A stretch of 64,000 bases of DNA from Molossus alvarezi (taxonomy: Eukaryota > Chordata > Mammalia > Chiroptera > Molossidae). The stretch spans positions 95,477,827 to 95,541,826 of the forward strand of contig CM073891.1 in assembly GCA_037176705.1 (NCBI GenBank). The letters run 5' to 3'. The position numbers and the translations under genes are program-made. The notes beneath the pieces were generated by a model. The model saw only the letters and a program-made list of their open reading frames with translations, was not told the origin of the DNA and ran no database searches. Below are positions 14,244 through 53,226 of the stretch, piece after piece. Position 1 is the stretch's first letter; every line of letters starts with the position of its first letter.

Positions 14244-17200
14244 TCAGTGGTGGTTACAAGGAGATGAGCACTCCTCTCCAGGTGTAGGCTTCTCAGCGCC
14301 AGAGGGGCACAGTAGCTGCTGGAAGTTCTGGGTGTTCCTGGGGGGAGAGTGGCCTGTTATCCCAGATGCCAGGGAGAGAGGACCGCCACCACCCCACAAG
14401 CCTCTACCCCGCCCTTCTCACCTGGCGCGCAGGGCCCGCAGCTGCCCGGTCCTCTTCTGGTGTACCTGTTCCAGCTGCGCCCGAAGGGCGCGCCGCTGCC
14501 CCACCACATCCTGTGCGATGCCAAGCGCTGAGAGCCCTTGCATCCCGGCCCGGGGCTCCACGGAGCCAGCAGGGGGCAGCACTGGGATGGACTCCCACTA
14601 TAAACCCCCCTCCCAGTGAGTGTCAGCGTCAGTTCTGGGAGCATGCACTTCAAAGGGACCCAGGTGGGTCCCCCGCCCCTTATCTTCTCCCCGGGGTCTT
14701 GCCTGTGGTGGCAGGAACTTAGCTGGGCTGGGTGGGAGCTCCAGGGGGTGCACCCGGCTGTGGCGGTTCCTAGCAATGCAGAGGCGTTCCAGGACCTGGG
14801 GGGGAGAGCTGTCAGCCGCCGGAGGCCGCCTTCCCTTCCCAGCCCGCCAGGGGGCCGCCCAGGGTCTGGACGCACCCGGAGCCGCTGCAGCTGGCGGTCC
14901 TGCTGCTGCCGGCGCCTGGCTGCGCCGTGCAGCTCCAGCAGCCTCTGCAGCGCTGTCTCCTGCTGCGCAGCGCTCACGCCCACGGGTGCTTTTTCCCGAC
15001 TTGGGGACCCGGGCCACGCAGCCTTCGAGGCCTTGGGGGCCTCAAAAGCGCCCTTCCGCTCCTCGAGGGTGCCGGGGAACCTCATGGAGCTGCCCGCCTG
15101 CACCTCCCTCCCCTCGCCCACCAGCAGCTCCGCCGGGCCCGGGCCCCCTGCGGGGCCCTGCAGCCCCTGTAGATCACGCGCCATCCGCGGGTGCCCCGGG
15201 AGAGCTGTTGGGCACTCTTGCTGCTCAGAGCCCCCAGTACTCAGGGACGCTAGCATCACGGCTCTTGGGCCTGGGAGCTGTGGGGGCGCAAGAGGAGCCA
15301 GCAGGCCCTCCCAGCTGGTCCCCTTCGGGGATTGTGGTTTCTGGCCCTTGTTCTTGTCCTGTGTTATCTGGGTGCTCCTTCCCCGGGGGCCTGGGCTCTC
15401 CCTTCCCCCAGGCTGTGGCGTCTGTTCTCCCAGAGACCTGCAGAAGTCACTTGGAATTCCTTGGAGTTCTTCCTCCTGGGGCTGTGTAGGCACCTCTCCC
15501 TGAGCCACCTGGCAGGCTGGTGAGAGCTGGCCTCCACCTCCAGCCGACTGAAGGATCTGCACTGCCCCGCCCTGAGGGGTCTCCTTTCTCAGGCCCTCGG
15601 GACCATTTCCTTTTTGATCTTGAAGAACATCTTTGTTTTCACCCTGCAGGGTCTCCCACCCCAGACCACCAGACATCTCTTGTCTCAGAGCCTGAGTAGC
15701 CTTCCCACTTGGACGCTGGTTTGTCTTCTCTCTCTGACTCGGAAGAATCTCAATCCCCAGCAATTCCTGAAGTTCTGCTCTGTCCTGGTCCAGGCTCCAG
15801 CCCAACCCTTTAGGAGGATCTTGGGGTTCTGGCAGGCCCTGGGAGGGCAGGCCTGAGGGCCCAGAGGCTTCCTGAGCAACCTTTCTCCCCTGTAGGCTTC
15901 CAGATGACAGCGGAAGGGATCCCTGGGTCATGGGCTCTGCTTGGCCCCTTTCTTCCTTCTGGACCAGGTTCTGGGAAGGAAGAGCACTTTGTCCTAGGCC
16001 TGTGGCAGAGCTACTTCCGCAGGGGAGCCTGGAGACCCCAGAGGCTGCCCCAGTGGGCCTCACTTCCATATGGCCCTTGCCCGATTCCTAAATTTGTTAA
16101 GCCCGTGCTCTGTAGTGTAAAGGTGCTTCAGTAATGGTCCCTCCTTCTACCTGGCTATAGGAGGTGGCCCCGCCTCACCCCAGCAGCCTCCTCCCAGACA
16201 GACCCCACCCCTGCTGTCTCCAATCTGAGGGCCCTTGCCCAGGACCCTTTGACCCCTTCACCTTGAATTCTGAGTTTCCTGGTTCCCCAAAGCTACTGCT
16301 GGTGGTGGGGTCCAGCTCATGTAAGCGACCTGAGGGAGAAAGAGTGATGTAAGGAGCCCTCTGCTCGTGTTCCAGCCCCTCCCTCATTCTACCTGCAGTG
16401 GAGCCAGGAAGCCAAAGCCGAGGGGATCCCCAGCAGGTGTGTGTGTGGGGGGGTGCCCAGAGAGCTGGTGTGTGAACTTCAAGGGCTGTCAGAGTTCATT
16501 GTTCCACCTTTATTTACACAGCCTAATGTGTGCCTGCTTGTCAGGTGTGCCTGCCTACAGCTGACCCCATCTTGTCCTCCCAGCCAAGGCGGACCATCTC
16601 ACTGGGACCTGCACAGCCCTCTTCCTCCACCGTGGGACACTGTGGAGCAGGAAGGGCCTCATTAGGACACCCCCACCTTGTCCTGATGGGCCCATCCAGG
16701 CCCATAAAGAAAACCACTGCATGTACCTTTTACTATTATTAAGGAATATCCTTTTTAAGAAATTCTCACTCGAGGGTATTTTTTCGTTGATTTTCAGACA
16801 GAGTAGAAGAGAGAGAGACATTTCTATCAGAGAGACGCATCAACTGGTTGCCTGCCACACAACCCCAGTGGGGCCCAGGGCTTGAACCCACAACCCACGA
16901 ACATGCCCTTGACTGGGAATCAAACCTGTGACTCTTTGGTCCATGGGCCGACACTCTAATCACTGAGCCAAACTGGCCAGGTCTAAGAAATAACCTTTTT
17001 TTTTTTTTTTTTGCTCTTTCTTGGTTTCTGACAGCAAAATCAAATGAAATTCAAGAAATGAAATTTTAGGCCAGAGCCTCAAAACTGCAAGTCTTCATAA
17101 TTAACAAAAGGAATCTAAAAAAGGAGATCACATGTCACTGCTGCCTCGCAGCTGCGGAGGGAGGAAAGTCGCTTCGCATCCATCAAACCAGTTAAAAGAG

Positions 17201-20079
17201 CTTGATTTCATAAGGTCTTCAATTGAAAGCCTTCTCAAGAAATCCCATCTTTATGCAAATAGATGTGGGAATATTCATAACAGTAACCGAAAGAGAATGT
17301 TCTTTGTGAAACTAGATCTGTCTTTTGAAGAGTTTCTGAACAGCGTCAAATAAGATCCCCAGGCCTTCAGAAATTATTGCCATGAACTGTGAAAATAACT
17401 TCCAACCCACCTTCCTCTGTAATTCCAGTCTGTTGTCTTACTAGCTCATTTATTTATCTGGTAATAATGTTGTAATTAATATCTCCATATTCCCAAGAGA
17501 TAATATACTTATAGAAATGTCTCTGTCAATCAGAAAATAATCATTGGCACTTTCTCGTACATATGATGGAACAATTAAAAGCTTATGACTTTGCTGGGTT
17601 TCTTATTTAACAAATCCTTTGAGAGTCTTTCGTCTGCATTTACAGGTCCAGGGCTCAGCATCTGCCTCACTGGATTCGAGGTGCCTGTTCGTGGGCATGT
17701 GCTCTCACTGCGCTGGGCTCTCAGACGCAAGGATCAGTGACAGGGCCAAGACTAGTGCATGCAGTACCCCCAGTGTCCGCCAGAGGGTGGCCAACAGACT
17801 ATTCCATCCCCTTCTCCACCTCTCTCCACTGAACCCCACTTTAGTTTCAGAGCCTCCTGGACACAGTGCCTCAGACAGCTGCCACAAACCAAGGGGAACA
17901 AACCCACCTCCTGTCCCTGGAGGCCCCCACCTAGCAAAAGGTCTGAGACAGCTGCCACAAACCAAGGGGAACAAACCCACCTCCTGTCCCTGGAGGCCCC
18001 CACCTAGCAAAAGGTCTGAGACAGCTGCCACAAACCAAGGGGAACTGGCACATGAAATAAACCCACCTCTGGTCCCTGGGGGCCCACACCCAACAAAGGT
18101 CTGAGACAAAGAATGAGAAAGGAGTGGACTGGAATCCTGGGACTCAGGGTGAGGATGTCCCTGCCTCCCGATCTAGTGGCCACCCAGCTCAGGGGCTCCT
18201 GCTCTCCTGGATACTGACCCCTCCTGTCAACATACCAGGTGTGGGTTCTGCAGGCACGCCAGGGGGCTCCCACTTGGGGGCCGCATCACTCCCGGCTCCC
18301 CTCCGATCCGGGGCCCATGGGTCTTCGGCCTGCCCCCTGCAGGAACGCAAACGCTGCCTCAGGTGCACCTCTTGCATCTGGGCTCTCAAGGGGGGGGGGG
18401 CAGCCTGTCTGCCAGTCTCCCCACCCCCAGTAGCTCTGAGCCTTCCCACCCCAACATCCAAACTCAGTCCAGGGTGGCCTGCCCCACTTTCTGCACCCAT
18501 CACTGGATCCTGGGACATGGACCTGGGGGTTACCCTTTCCAGGGGCTGTGGTGCAACCGAGTGAGAGCCCCAGGAGGAGCAGTGTGAGGGGGTACTGGGC
18601 AGGGCTGTGGACGGAGACAGGAAAGGGGCCAGTGTTTGGTCACTGTGTGCAGCAACACTGAGTGTACAGATTCCCTGGGAGAAAGACTCACCCCTCCGGG
18701 AACTGATGGCTCTGGTTCAGGGTGTCCCCAGCCCGGGGTGATGAACACAGCCTGGAACTCTGGAATGGTTGGGTTGGGAGGTGGCCTAGTCCCCAGGGCA
18801 CCAGTGTGGTAGGCAGCCTCTAAAATGGCCCCCAGAGACACCTTCTCCTGGCATCCATACCCTTGGGTGACCCCTCCCTTTCCATCCAGGTGAAGGAGCT
18901 TGGAAAGGGGTCCCTCCTGCCCAGGGAGCCTTCAGACCTGCAGTACTGGCCCACAGCGTTGGCTGGCCTTCACCCGACACACCCTCCTGCTACAGCTGAG
19001 GAGGCCTTGGCCCAGAGATGGTTGCCAATCTGCCCGAGGTGCCTCAGCAGTTGGTGGCTGAGTCAGACTGAAGGCACAGTCCTAGTTCCCAGTCACTACA
19101 GCTCCCTTCTTCCTAGAGGGGAGGCCCAGCCACCAGCCCTGGAGGGAGGGGCCTGTGGCTGGGGCTGCTCAGGGTCGCATTTCAGAGGCTCCCTGAGCAT
19201 TAGTGCCTCTGCCCCCAGGCCTGCCAGGCATGCTTTTCTTCCACGCTGCAGCATGTCTCAAGGCGTCTAGCATCGCCCCGCAGTTGATTTGACCAACATA
19301 GTTAACTGTGGACTGGTAATCGCCTGCGCAGCATGAGCAGGTCCTGTGCTCTGGGCGGGCGTGGGGCCAAACCCTTCCCATGGATGAGCTCACTGGTCCT
19401 CCCAGCAGCCCTGAGAAAGATGTTACCTTCCTCACCCTGGAGCCGAGGAAACGGGCTCACAGTCCACGGAGTCAGAACAGAGCTCTGAGCCAGATCCGTC
19501 CATCTCCAGAGCCCACTCCCCTGTTTCCCTCACCGCTACAATTGCCCAGTGTCACACACCCCTGCCTCAACCGAGCCCCTGCTCACCCCACACATCAGCG
19601 GCTTGGAGTCCCCACCCGTCCTACCACGGGACTTGCTGCACTGGTTCCACGCACACTGGGCCCGGGGAGGCCAGAAGAGGCCCAGCCCTGCCCCAGTCAG
19701 CAGCTCCAAGTCCCACAGGAGCTGCGGAAAGATGGGAGTGCCAGGACGTGAGGGGTTCCACCCTGCCCTCTGCCACACCCCAGCCAGCCCCTACCTGCTC
19801 CTGGGCCCGCCTGTTCCGTTCCATCTGCAGCAGCACAGTGGGCAGCTCCAGGCCCGAGGGACAGGTCTGACCCTCTTGCACCTGGGGAGGCAAGGCTGGT
19901 TCAGGCCCCACGGAGAGCCTGTCGCCTCCGAGACAGCGCCCTGCCTCCCTCACCTGCTGAAGTGCAGCCCGGAGCTGGCCCAGGCCTGCAGGGCACTGGA
20001 ATAGGTGTTGGTACAGCGCCAAGGCCTGCTTGGGGCTACAAGGGAGCGCTAGGCCCCCAGGTGTGGCTGCCTGCGCCAT
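14244..20079 (-). CDS. Unnamed 8-exon gene, disordered/coiled-coil protein
   Basis: I do not recognise a named family. Exons, in transcript order: 20079-19954, 19881-19795, 19721-19625, 18382-18236, 15999-14876, 14795-14703, 14510-14422 and 14337-14244. Each is bounded by AG...GT (one GC donor after 14703). All phases match, giving 1,857 nt, 618 residues and a TGA. The N-terminus is compact and helical (SPKQALALYQHLFQCPAGLG; later LLQMERNRRAQEQ and LLWDLELLTGAGLG). The long exon 5 is rich in Gly, Pro, Gln, Glu and Ser with no fold visible. The C-terminus is a charged coiled region (LLELHGAARRRQQQ, then RLCIARNRHSRVHPL, RALRAQLEQVHQKRTGQLRA, and ARNTQNFQQLL). No signal peptide or membrane segment. 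The ATG context is weak. Least certain are the exon 4 acceptor and the exon 5 acceptor; an internal ATG at 16069 is the alternative start for a shorter 489-residue protein. Confidence 0.78.
16745..16990 (-). mobile_element. SINE in intron 4 of the unnamed gene
   Basis: Reversed VES-type copy, from GAGGGTATTTTTTCG near 16770 to CCAAACTGGCCAGG at 16981. AAGAAAT-like words flank it (about 16757 and 16985). Confidence 0.85.
17000..17640. other. AT-rich unique block
   Basis: About 600 bases with much lower GC than the neighbours, inside intron 4 of the minus gene. It follows a long poly-T. It holds the octamer word ATGCAAAT at 17253-17260. A 73-codon open frame at 17132-17353 has no sign of being a gene. 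I cannot assign it to a repeat family; it could be a diverged repeat or a noncoding element. Confidence 0.4.
17868..18103. repeat. 73-bp tandem repeat, three copies
   Basis: The word GCCACAAACCAAGGGG recurs at 17881, 17954 and 18027, an exact 73-base period. Copies 1 and 2 are nearly identical. Copy 3 carries a short insertion (TGGCACATGAAAT) and some changes. It lies in intron 4 of the minus-strand gene. Confidence 0.9.
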
Positions 20080-20499
20080 GGAGTAGGGGTCACAACGGAT
20101 GACTCTTCCCCTTTCTCCCTGTGCCACCGGAGCCTGGTCAGAGGAGGACCAGGAGCTGCAAACAGGAGCCAGGAGACAAAGGTCCTGAGCTCAATAATGC
20201 AGGACGCTGCCATCTGAGCCACGGCTGGACCCCAGCCAAGTCTCAGAGAGACTCTGGCCTGACTTTCAAAAGGGTTTCTTGGTCCTGGAGGTGGCAGTGC
20301 AGGGTAAGGGTGTTCCTGCCGGAGACAGGTGTGCACGAGCTTGTTTGCAATCCCAAGCGAGTCTCTTCTACGTGCGCACACACATCTACACACGAAGCTG
20401 CACTATACAGGCATCGAATATGCTCAACACGGGCAGCAGCCACCACCGCTGACTACATGTCAAGACACAAACGCTCCATTCATGTGACCCTTCCTCACA

Positions 20500-20610
20500 G
20501 CAACTCGGTGAAGTAGGTGCTGTCATTCTGATCCCCATTACACAGATCAGAGAACTGGGCTCCAGAAGGGAGCTGCCCTACCTAACGCGTGGACCTGCCT
20601 CCCTCATCTG
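20500..20610 (-). repeat. MIR fragment
   Basis: Reversed MIR core (GTAGGTGCTGTCATTCTGATCCCCATT, read in parts) just upstream of the unnamed minus gene. Confidence 0.55.
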
Positions 20611-21014
20611 GAGATGGTGGCTGGGAAAAACAGGCCCTGGGAAAACGAGGTCCCTGAGTGTGAGCCATCACAGGCAGGTCGATGGCGACAGGCAGGACAA
20701 TGGAGAGTGCTTCCCTAGTGCTGGCTCCAAGCTGTCCCATGCATGGTGCTGTTCCTAGATGAGGTCACAGTTTGTATAGTTATAACTAGGGGAGGGAATG
20801 AACACACGAGATGGCCTGTAATCTTGGCAGTCTCTGCTGTCATGAGCAGACTGGTCTGCCCGCTGCTTTGTAACTGCTCCATGAGAAGGGAGCCCCCAGA
20901 GCAGCCTCGGCAGAAGCAGGCTGAGGGAGCGGGCAGGTGATCTCAGTTCAGCCCAACACCCTTCCTGCACTCCTGTTGGAATATCGGGGACCCAGCAATG
21001 AGAGTAGGGTCCCC

Positions 21015-21252
21015 CTTGAAATTAAAAAAAAAATTTAATGTTTTTACTGATTGTTTAGAGAAAGAAGGGAGAAAGACAGAAACATTGATGTGAGAGAGAA
21101 ACATCAATCAGCTGCCTCCTGCACACCCCCTACTGGGAATCGAGCCCACAACCTGGGCATGTGCCCTGGCCAGAAATCGAACCAGGACCTCTCAGTCCAT
21201 GGGACAACGCTCAATCCACTGAGCCACACCAGCTGGGTCCCCCTGATATTTT
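21015..21252 (-). mobile_element. SINE downstream of KCP
   Basis: Reversed tRNA-derived SINE with A/T-rich start and GAGCCACACCAGCTGGG at the right end. GGGTCCCCCT occurs on both sides (about 21008 and 21235). Confidence 0.88.
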
Positions 21253-22105
21253 AGCCAACATCTCTAACACACCAAGGTCATATAACCAGTAGATAGCAAA
21301 GATGATTCAAAATACAATTCACTTTAAAAAGATATTTTTCTTTTCAATGAAATAGAGTTTTTGTATTTCAAAACCCATGTTCTCTCCCTACAAGGACATC
21401 TTCAAAAGTTGCATGAGTACCCCCACCTGCAGGCCCATCAGGGGTGGGTGTGGCTGTGAATGCACACAGCTGTTCACATATGTGGGGGGGCACATGCATG
21501 TGTCTGCATCTCATCGCGGTCCTGGTCCCCACCCCAGGCACAGGGACCTTCCATCACCAGCTCTCAGAATGGCCCAGGAGGCACCTGAGCCCTTGGTATC
21601 CCCAAACCAAGAGAAAACAGGGTGCCGTGTGGGGACTGGGCCTCCTCTCCACGCACTTCAGCCCCTGCAGGATTCCACATGGATCCACAGAGGGTCCTCC
21701 ATCAGAGCCACAGGCCACGCCTGCTACATGTAAACACAGGGCTGGGACCAGGACACCTGGGTCCTCCTTCCACCCACCGCGGGGCAGCACCAGCGGTAGC
21801 ACCTGGGGCAGCCCAGGGATGCAGGCACAGGAGTGAGCAAGGTCCAGAGTCGAATTCCCCCAGCTGCCACCCCCCTGACTCAGGCCACTGACTTCTGGCC
21901 CCCACATTGCCACCCCAGCACCAGAAGGAAGTACACACACAAGTCAGCGTTAGGGCAGGCCCCGAGTTTACTGCTTCCGACTCAACATGTGGGACACGGC
22001 CTAGGCGCCCGGTGCCAGGGCAGGGCACTCTCTGCCGGGCCAGGGCGGGAGCTGCTCTCCAGGGAGACTTCTGGTCTGACGAGTCCTGCTTGGTGTCGTC
22101 CTGGA

Positions 22106-49512
<27,407 letters not shown>

Positions 49513-49920
49513 GCTCGCTCCGCCTGGCTGCTGTCTGTGGTCGTGGCTCAGCAGGCGCTGGGGGAGGCGGGGTAGGGACAGGCCAGGCCTCCTCCCACCC
49601 GTCTTTGTTCAGGGAGGGCTTCTGGAGTCTGTCATCCAGCCGGCTGCGCCTACCCCCTGCTGGGCACCTCGCCCCAGGGGCTCATCCCCATCCTGACCAA
49701 GGGCCCCCTCAGAGCTGCAGCGGCCCCAGACCGGCAGGGATGCGTATGATGCCAGAGGAGACCCTGAAATAAACACAAACTTGTCCTTCTGGGGCTCGGA
49801 GACAGCTGGTCGCCCTGCCCCCTCCGGTTACTCCAACCCCTGAAGTTCTTAGTCTAGCTCTCACCCTTTCTCCCTGTGCAGAGCAGGAGTGGACTGAGCT
49901 GGGGACACATCTGTTCAGCC
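49513..49920. other. KCP: Upstream of KCP ATG; promoter not resolved
   Basis: This must hold the KCP 5' UTR, or the exon 1 start if the gene has no further upstream exon. It is GC-rich without a visible TATA box or CpG cluster of note. Confidence 0.4.
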
Positions 49921-49924
49921 AACT

Positions 49925-50095
49925 CCATAGCCCTTTGACCCCAGCTTCTCCGTCCCTCAGTTTCCCTGTCTGTAAACTGAGGGTCAGAATATCTGCTTCA
50001 CAGGCTTGCAGTGAGGATTCAATGAGATTCTGCAGATAAAGAATTTAGGGGAGTGGTTGGCACATGCCAAGTAACCATAGGCGCTACCGTCCTCT
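49925..50095 (+). repeat. MIR fragment
   Basis: Forward MIR (CCCTCAGTTTCCCTGTCTG, GGATTCAATGAGATTCTGC). Confidence 0.8.
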
Positions 50096-50850
50096 GAAAT
50101 CAGGGGCTCCCAGTCCCCTCTGCCTTTCTCTACCTGGACATTCCTTCCTGGACTCTACTCACAGCCCCTGTCCACCCAGCAGTCCCAGCCTTGGCCCCAA
50201 AAGCCAAGACCTCTGATTGCTGTCTGGTCACAGCCCATTTTTCAGCTCCTGAGCTCAGACCTGGCCTGGGGGTGAGCAGTGGGCAAGGCAGGAGGCAGGG
50301 CTGGGCCCTGGCCTCAGCGGATAGGGCTCAAAGGAGGAAGTGAGGGAAGCTGGCCACGTGGGCTCACAAGTCTGGGAAACTCCTTAGTGCAACTGGGAAG
50401 CAGGGGGAAGTGGGGATGGGCCCCACGCTCACTGCAAAGGGACATGGAGGGTGGAGCCACGAATCCTGCCAAAGCAGTCTCCCTTCCGCCATGAAGGCCA
50501 GCAAATCAGAGGCCACCCCTCCCCCCAGCCCAGGCAGGGACAAAGGTCCCCCAGCCCACTCTCCATGCACCTTAAGAAAGCACAGCTTCTGTCCCCAGGA
50601 GTGTGGGCCTCTTATGGGGCCTGAGCAGTTGGCAGCAGGGGGAGGGGCGGCTGTGAGGCAGAGCTCGGACCTGGCCTCAGCCGGTCTGGAGCTAGGCCCA
50701 GAGGAGCGGAGGAAAGCCAGTCACAGCTGGCGGAAGAGGAAAAGGAAGTGGCAGCTGTGTTCCCACTGTGTTAGGGGAAATGATACCTGTTACAGGCAGG
50801 TCCCTTGGTAGGCTGGGGGAGAGGCAGGAGCAGCCAAGTCAAATCCGGGA
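50096..50850. other. Intergenic, unique, no gene seen
   Basis: GC-rich unique sequence. Open frames here lack family features. Confidence 0.5.
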
Positions 50851-50854
50851 GCAG

Positions 50855-51020
50855 ATGCTTTCACTGGTGACCTCAGGCAAGTCACTTAACTTTCAGTGGT
50901 TATGTTTTCTTAGCTGTGACACGTTGTCGCTCTAGCAGCACCCACCTCAGAGTGTTTGTAAAGTTAAATAAATGAATGGCTGGGAGAGCGCTCAGCTTGG
51001 TACTTGGCACATTCGCATTA
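50855..51020 (+). repeat. MIR fragment
   Basis: Forward MIR (GACCTCAGGCAAGTCACTTA, CACCTCAGAGTGTTTGTAA). Confidence 0.8.
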
Positions 51021-51024
51021 GATC

Positions 51025-51075
51025 TTTTTTTTTTTTTTTTTATCTGAACATCCTTCTACTCTTGTTCAGATAGAG

Positions 51076-51120
<45 letters not shown>

Positions 51121-51282
51121 TCAACACAAAAGGGACACATCAAGTGGCTGCCTCCCACACAACCCCAACCAGGGCCGGGGATGAACCGCAAAGGAGGTGC
51201 GTGCCTTTGACCGGAATTGAACCCATGATTCATTGGTCCTCTGGCCGACGCTCTAACCACTGAGTCAAACTGGCCAGGTTCA
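51025..51282 (-). mobile_element. VES SINE
   Basis: Reversed copy with poly-T, (GA)n at 51078-51114, and GTCAAACTGGCCAGG at the right end. Confidence 0.92.
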
Positions 51283-51431
51283 ACATTAAAGCTAATTACT
51301 TCTCTTATATGATCTCTGTTGTCATCCCTAGCACCTGGGGGGCTAAGGGGAAGCAGTTTGCCACTCCAAAATATGTCTTTGGGGATTTTCTTATTTTAAA
51401 CTGGTTATTTAAAAAACAACAAACAAACAAA

Positions 51432-51535
51432 GATTCAGAAAGAGCTGGGAGGAGGGGGGCAATGGGGGTTTAAGGAGGACATCTGTAATACTCTCAACAA
51501 TAAAGATTAAAAAAACAAAAACTCAGAAAGAACCT
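51432..51535 (+). mobile_element. 5'-truncated L1/HAL1-type 3' end
   Basis: About 65 bases (GGGGGCAATGGGGGTTTAAG ... CTCAACAATAAAGATTAAAA) flanked by TTCAGAAAGAGC and CTCAGAAAGAAC, a target duplication. It has the same AACAATAAAGAT end as the L1 ORF1-only element at 62.2 kb. Confidence 0.8.
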
Positions 51536-52238
51536 TGAACCTCCCTAAAGGAATTCAGATAGAAAGCCCCGCTTTAAGGGAGATGTTATCTTAGCATCAC
51601 AATGGGATCTGGGTGCTGCAAATAGGGAAGTACCTAGCTAATGCTGTTTGTTAGACTCCCCTATGTGTCCCACTCTTTCTGGGCAGCCCCACAATAATTT
51701 GTTTACTAAATGTTGTGCCTTCTCATCAGCCTGTAAATCGCTGCTTTCCTTTGAAGTCACAGACCACTGCCTTGCTCTCCTTAGTCCAGAATAGTCTCTA
51801 AGCCTCAGCTGCCCTGTTTGTCCTCAGTTCCATATTCTTAGGGAATGCGCAGATGTACATATGTAATACGTTCGATTATTTTCTCCTGTTAATCTGTCTC
51901 ACGTCAATTTAATTATTAGACCAGCCAAAGGAATTCGGAGGGTAGGAGGAAGATTATTTTTCCAACCCCACAGTGCCTCTCTTCCCACTTTACAGATGCA
52001 GAATTTGAGAGAAACCAGGGAAGCAGCTCCAAGTCACCCAGGGAGTAAACCACAGAGCCCGGATGACCAGCGATATGCTAGGGGAAGAAAGGGCGAGGTT
52101 TTTGTTTTCCCAGTTTTGTCCCTTGTTAGGCATCCGGGGCTTTCTGTCCTGGTGAGTTTCTGTATCTGACCCATTGTCCTTGTTCTGCTCATGTCTGTCT
52201 AACTGCCTATAACACCACCAACTGACCCACCTGGCCAG
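51536..52238. other. Intergenic, no gene seen
   Basis: Unique AT-leaning sequence. Nothing assigned. Confidence 0.45.
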
Positions 52239-52397
52239 GGCAAGTGCTCCATTTTTTTTTTTTTTTTTTTTATCCTCACCCGAGGACATTTTTCCACTTT
52301 TTGTTCAGATAGAGTGAAAGGGACACATCGAGTGGTTGCCACCCACATGACCCAACCAGGGCCGGGGACAAACTGCAACCATAGTGCTCCATTTTTG
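52238..52397 (-). mobile_element. Truncated VES SINE with target duplication
   Basis: Reversed copy that lacks the tRNA-like head: it stops at ACAAACTGCAACC. AGTGCTCCATTTTT is present on both sides (52240-52253 and 52384-52397). Confidence 0.88.
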
Positions 52398-53226
52398 ACA
52401 GTAGAAAAGAATGACCCCAAAAGATGCCAGAAGCGGGAGCCCCCCGCCCCCCCTTGGCTAGGTCATGCCAAGGGTGAGGCCAGCCTACATGGCCAGGGAT
52501 CAATGTGGACTGGCCTAAACAGGTCCTAAGGTCTCAAGAACCCGATATTGAATCCAGCATATCACTGGTCATGCAGTTTAGACCCCCTGACTTTTCCTCC
52601 CTAAGGATAATGTCTAGGTCTCAGTTGTATTTAGGTCCAGGCCCAGACAAGCAGCAAAACCAGATAAGTGACCCCAGTGGCTGCCTTAGGGCCAGCTGCA
52701 TTGACTAATGACCCCCTGCCCTGGCACCAGGCAATCAGTGGAGACCCTGACCCTGACAGAGCACATCTGAAAAGCTGATAAGCAGTCTATTGAGACCCTC
52801 CCCTGAGACCTCCCCTAAGATTCCCATCTGCAAGAGAGAGAGAAATACCCTCAACACAAAGGACCCAGTGCACACTCTTGCCCAGGGGAGCACTACCCTG
52901 CCATTCTCTCCCCCCTTCTTCCCTCTAAGGGACCCCATGAAACTTGCAACCAGGGGAGCAAGGGGCAGCAGCAGCTGGTCCTGGGCTAACCCCCTGAACC
53001 TGTCTCCAAGGTCCCCTTTCTCTGACTTCCCAGTGAGCCAAAGCAGCCCAGCCCAGCCTCTCCTGTTCCTTCTTCTATGCTAAGCCCTTCCTTGTGTCAC
53101 TGTCCTGAGTGTGCTTTTGCTTCATCCAATCAGTTCTTGCTGGCTCTGCTGCACTTTGTCTCTTGATTGAAATCTTTCCTTCAGGAAGATAAGAACCAAG
53201 GTCTCTTTGTCTCGCCAGTAACAGTT
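52397..53226 (+). mobile_element. Possible solo LTR (ERV1-like)
   Basis: The right end (GCACTTTGTCTCTTGATTGA ... AGAACCAAGGTCTCTTTGTC ... GTAACA) has the look of an ERV1-type U5 end. A start at TGACAG (about 52393-52398) would give an LTR of about 830 bases. I see no coding part and no clear flanking duplication. Boundaries and family are uncertain. Confidence 0.4.

Larger units (their letters stand above)
20130..22105. other. Spacer between KCP stop and the unnamed gene
   Basis: About 2 kb between two genes on the same strand. It must hold the KCP 3' UTR and the promoter of the unnamed gene. I see no canonical AATAAA on the minus strand close to the KCP stop; AGTAAA (minus) at about 21968 is the nearest variant. 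No CpG-rich promoter stands out. A SINE occupies 21026-21240. Confidence 0.5.

Noticed and set aside
14357..14875. Unspliced reading of the 570-codon minus open frame below 14876
   Set aside because: Past the donor at 14875 the reading turns into intron. The spliced exons 6-8 in other frames give much better protein.
17132..17353. 73-codon + strand open frame in the AT-rich block
   Set aside because: No family features, no splice context and antisense to an intron; best taken as chance.
18530..18841. 104-codon minus open frame between exons 3 and 4 of the unnamed gene
   Set aside because: Composition is not protein-like, no phase-matched splice sites, and part of it (near 18810) resembles an old repeat.
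20080..20127. Upstream in-frame start for the unnamed gene at 20127
   Set aside because: The codon there is GTG; the first ATG is at 20079.
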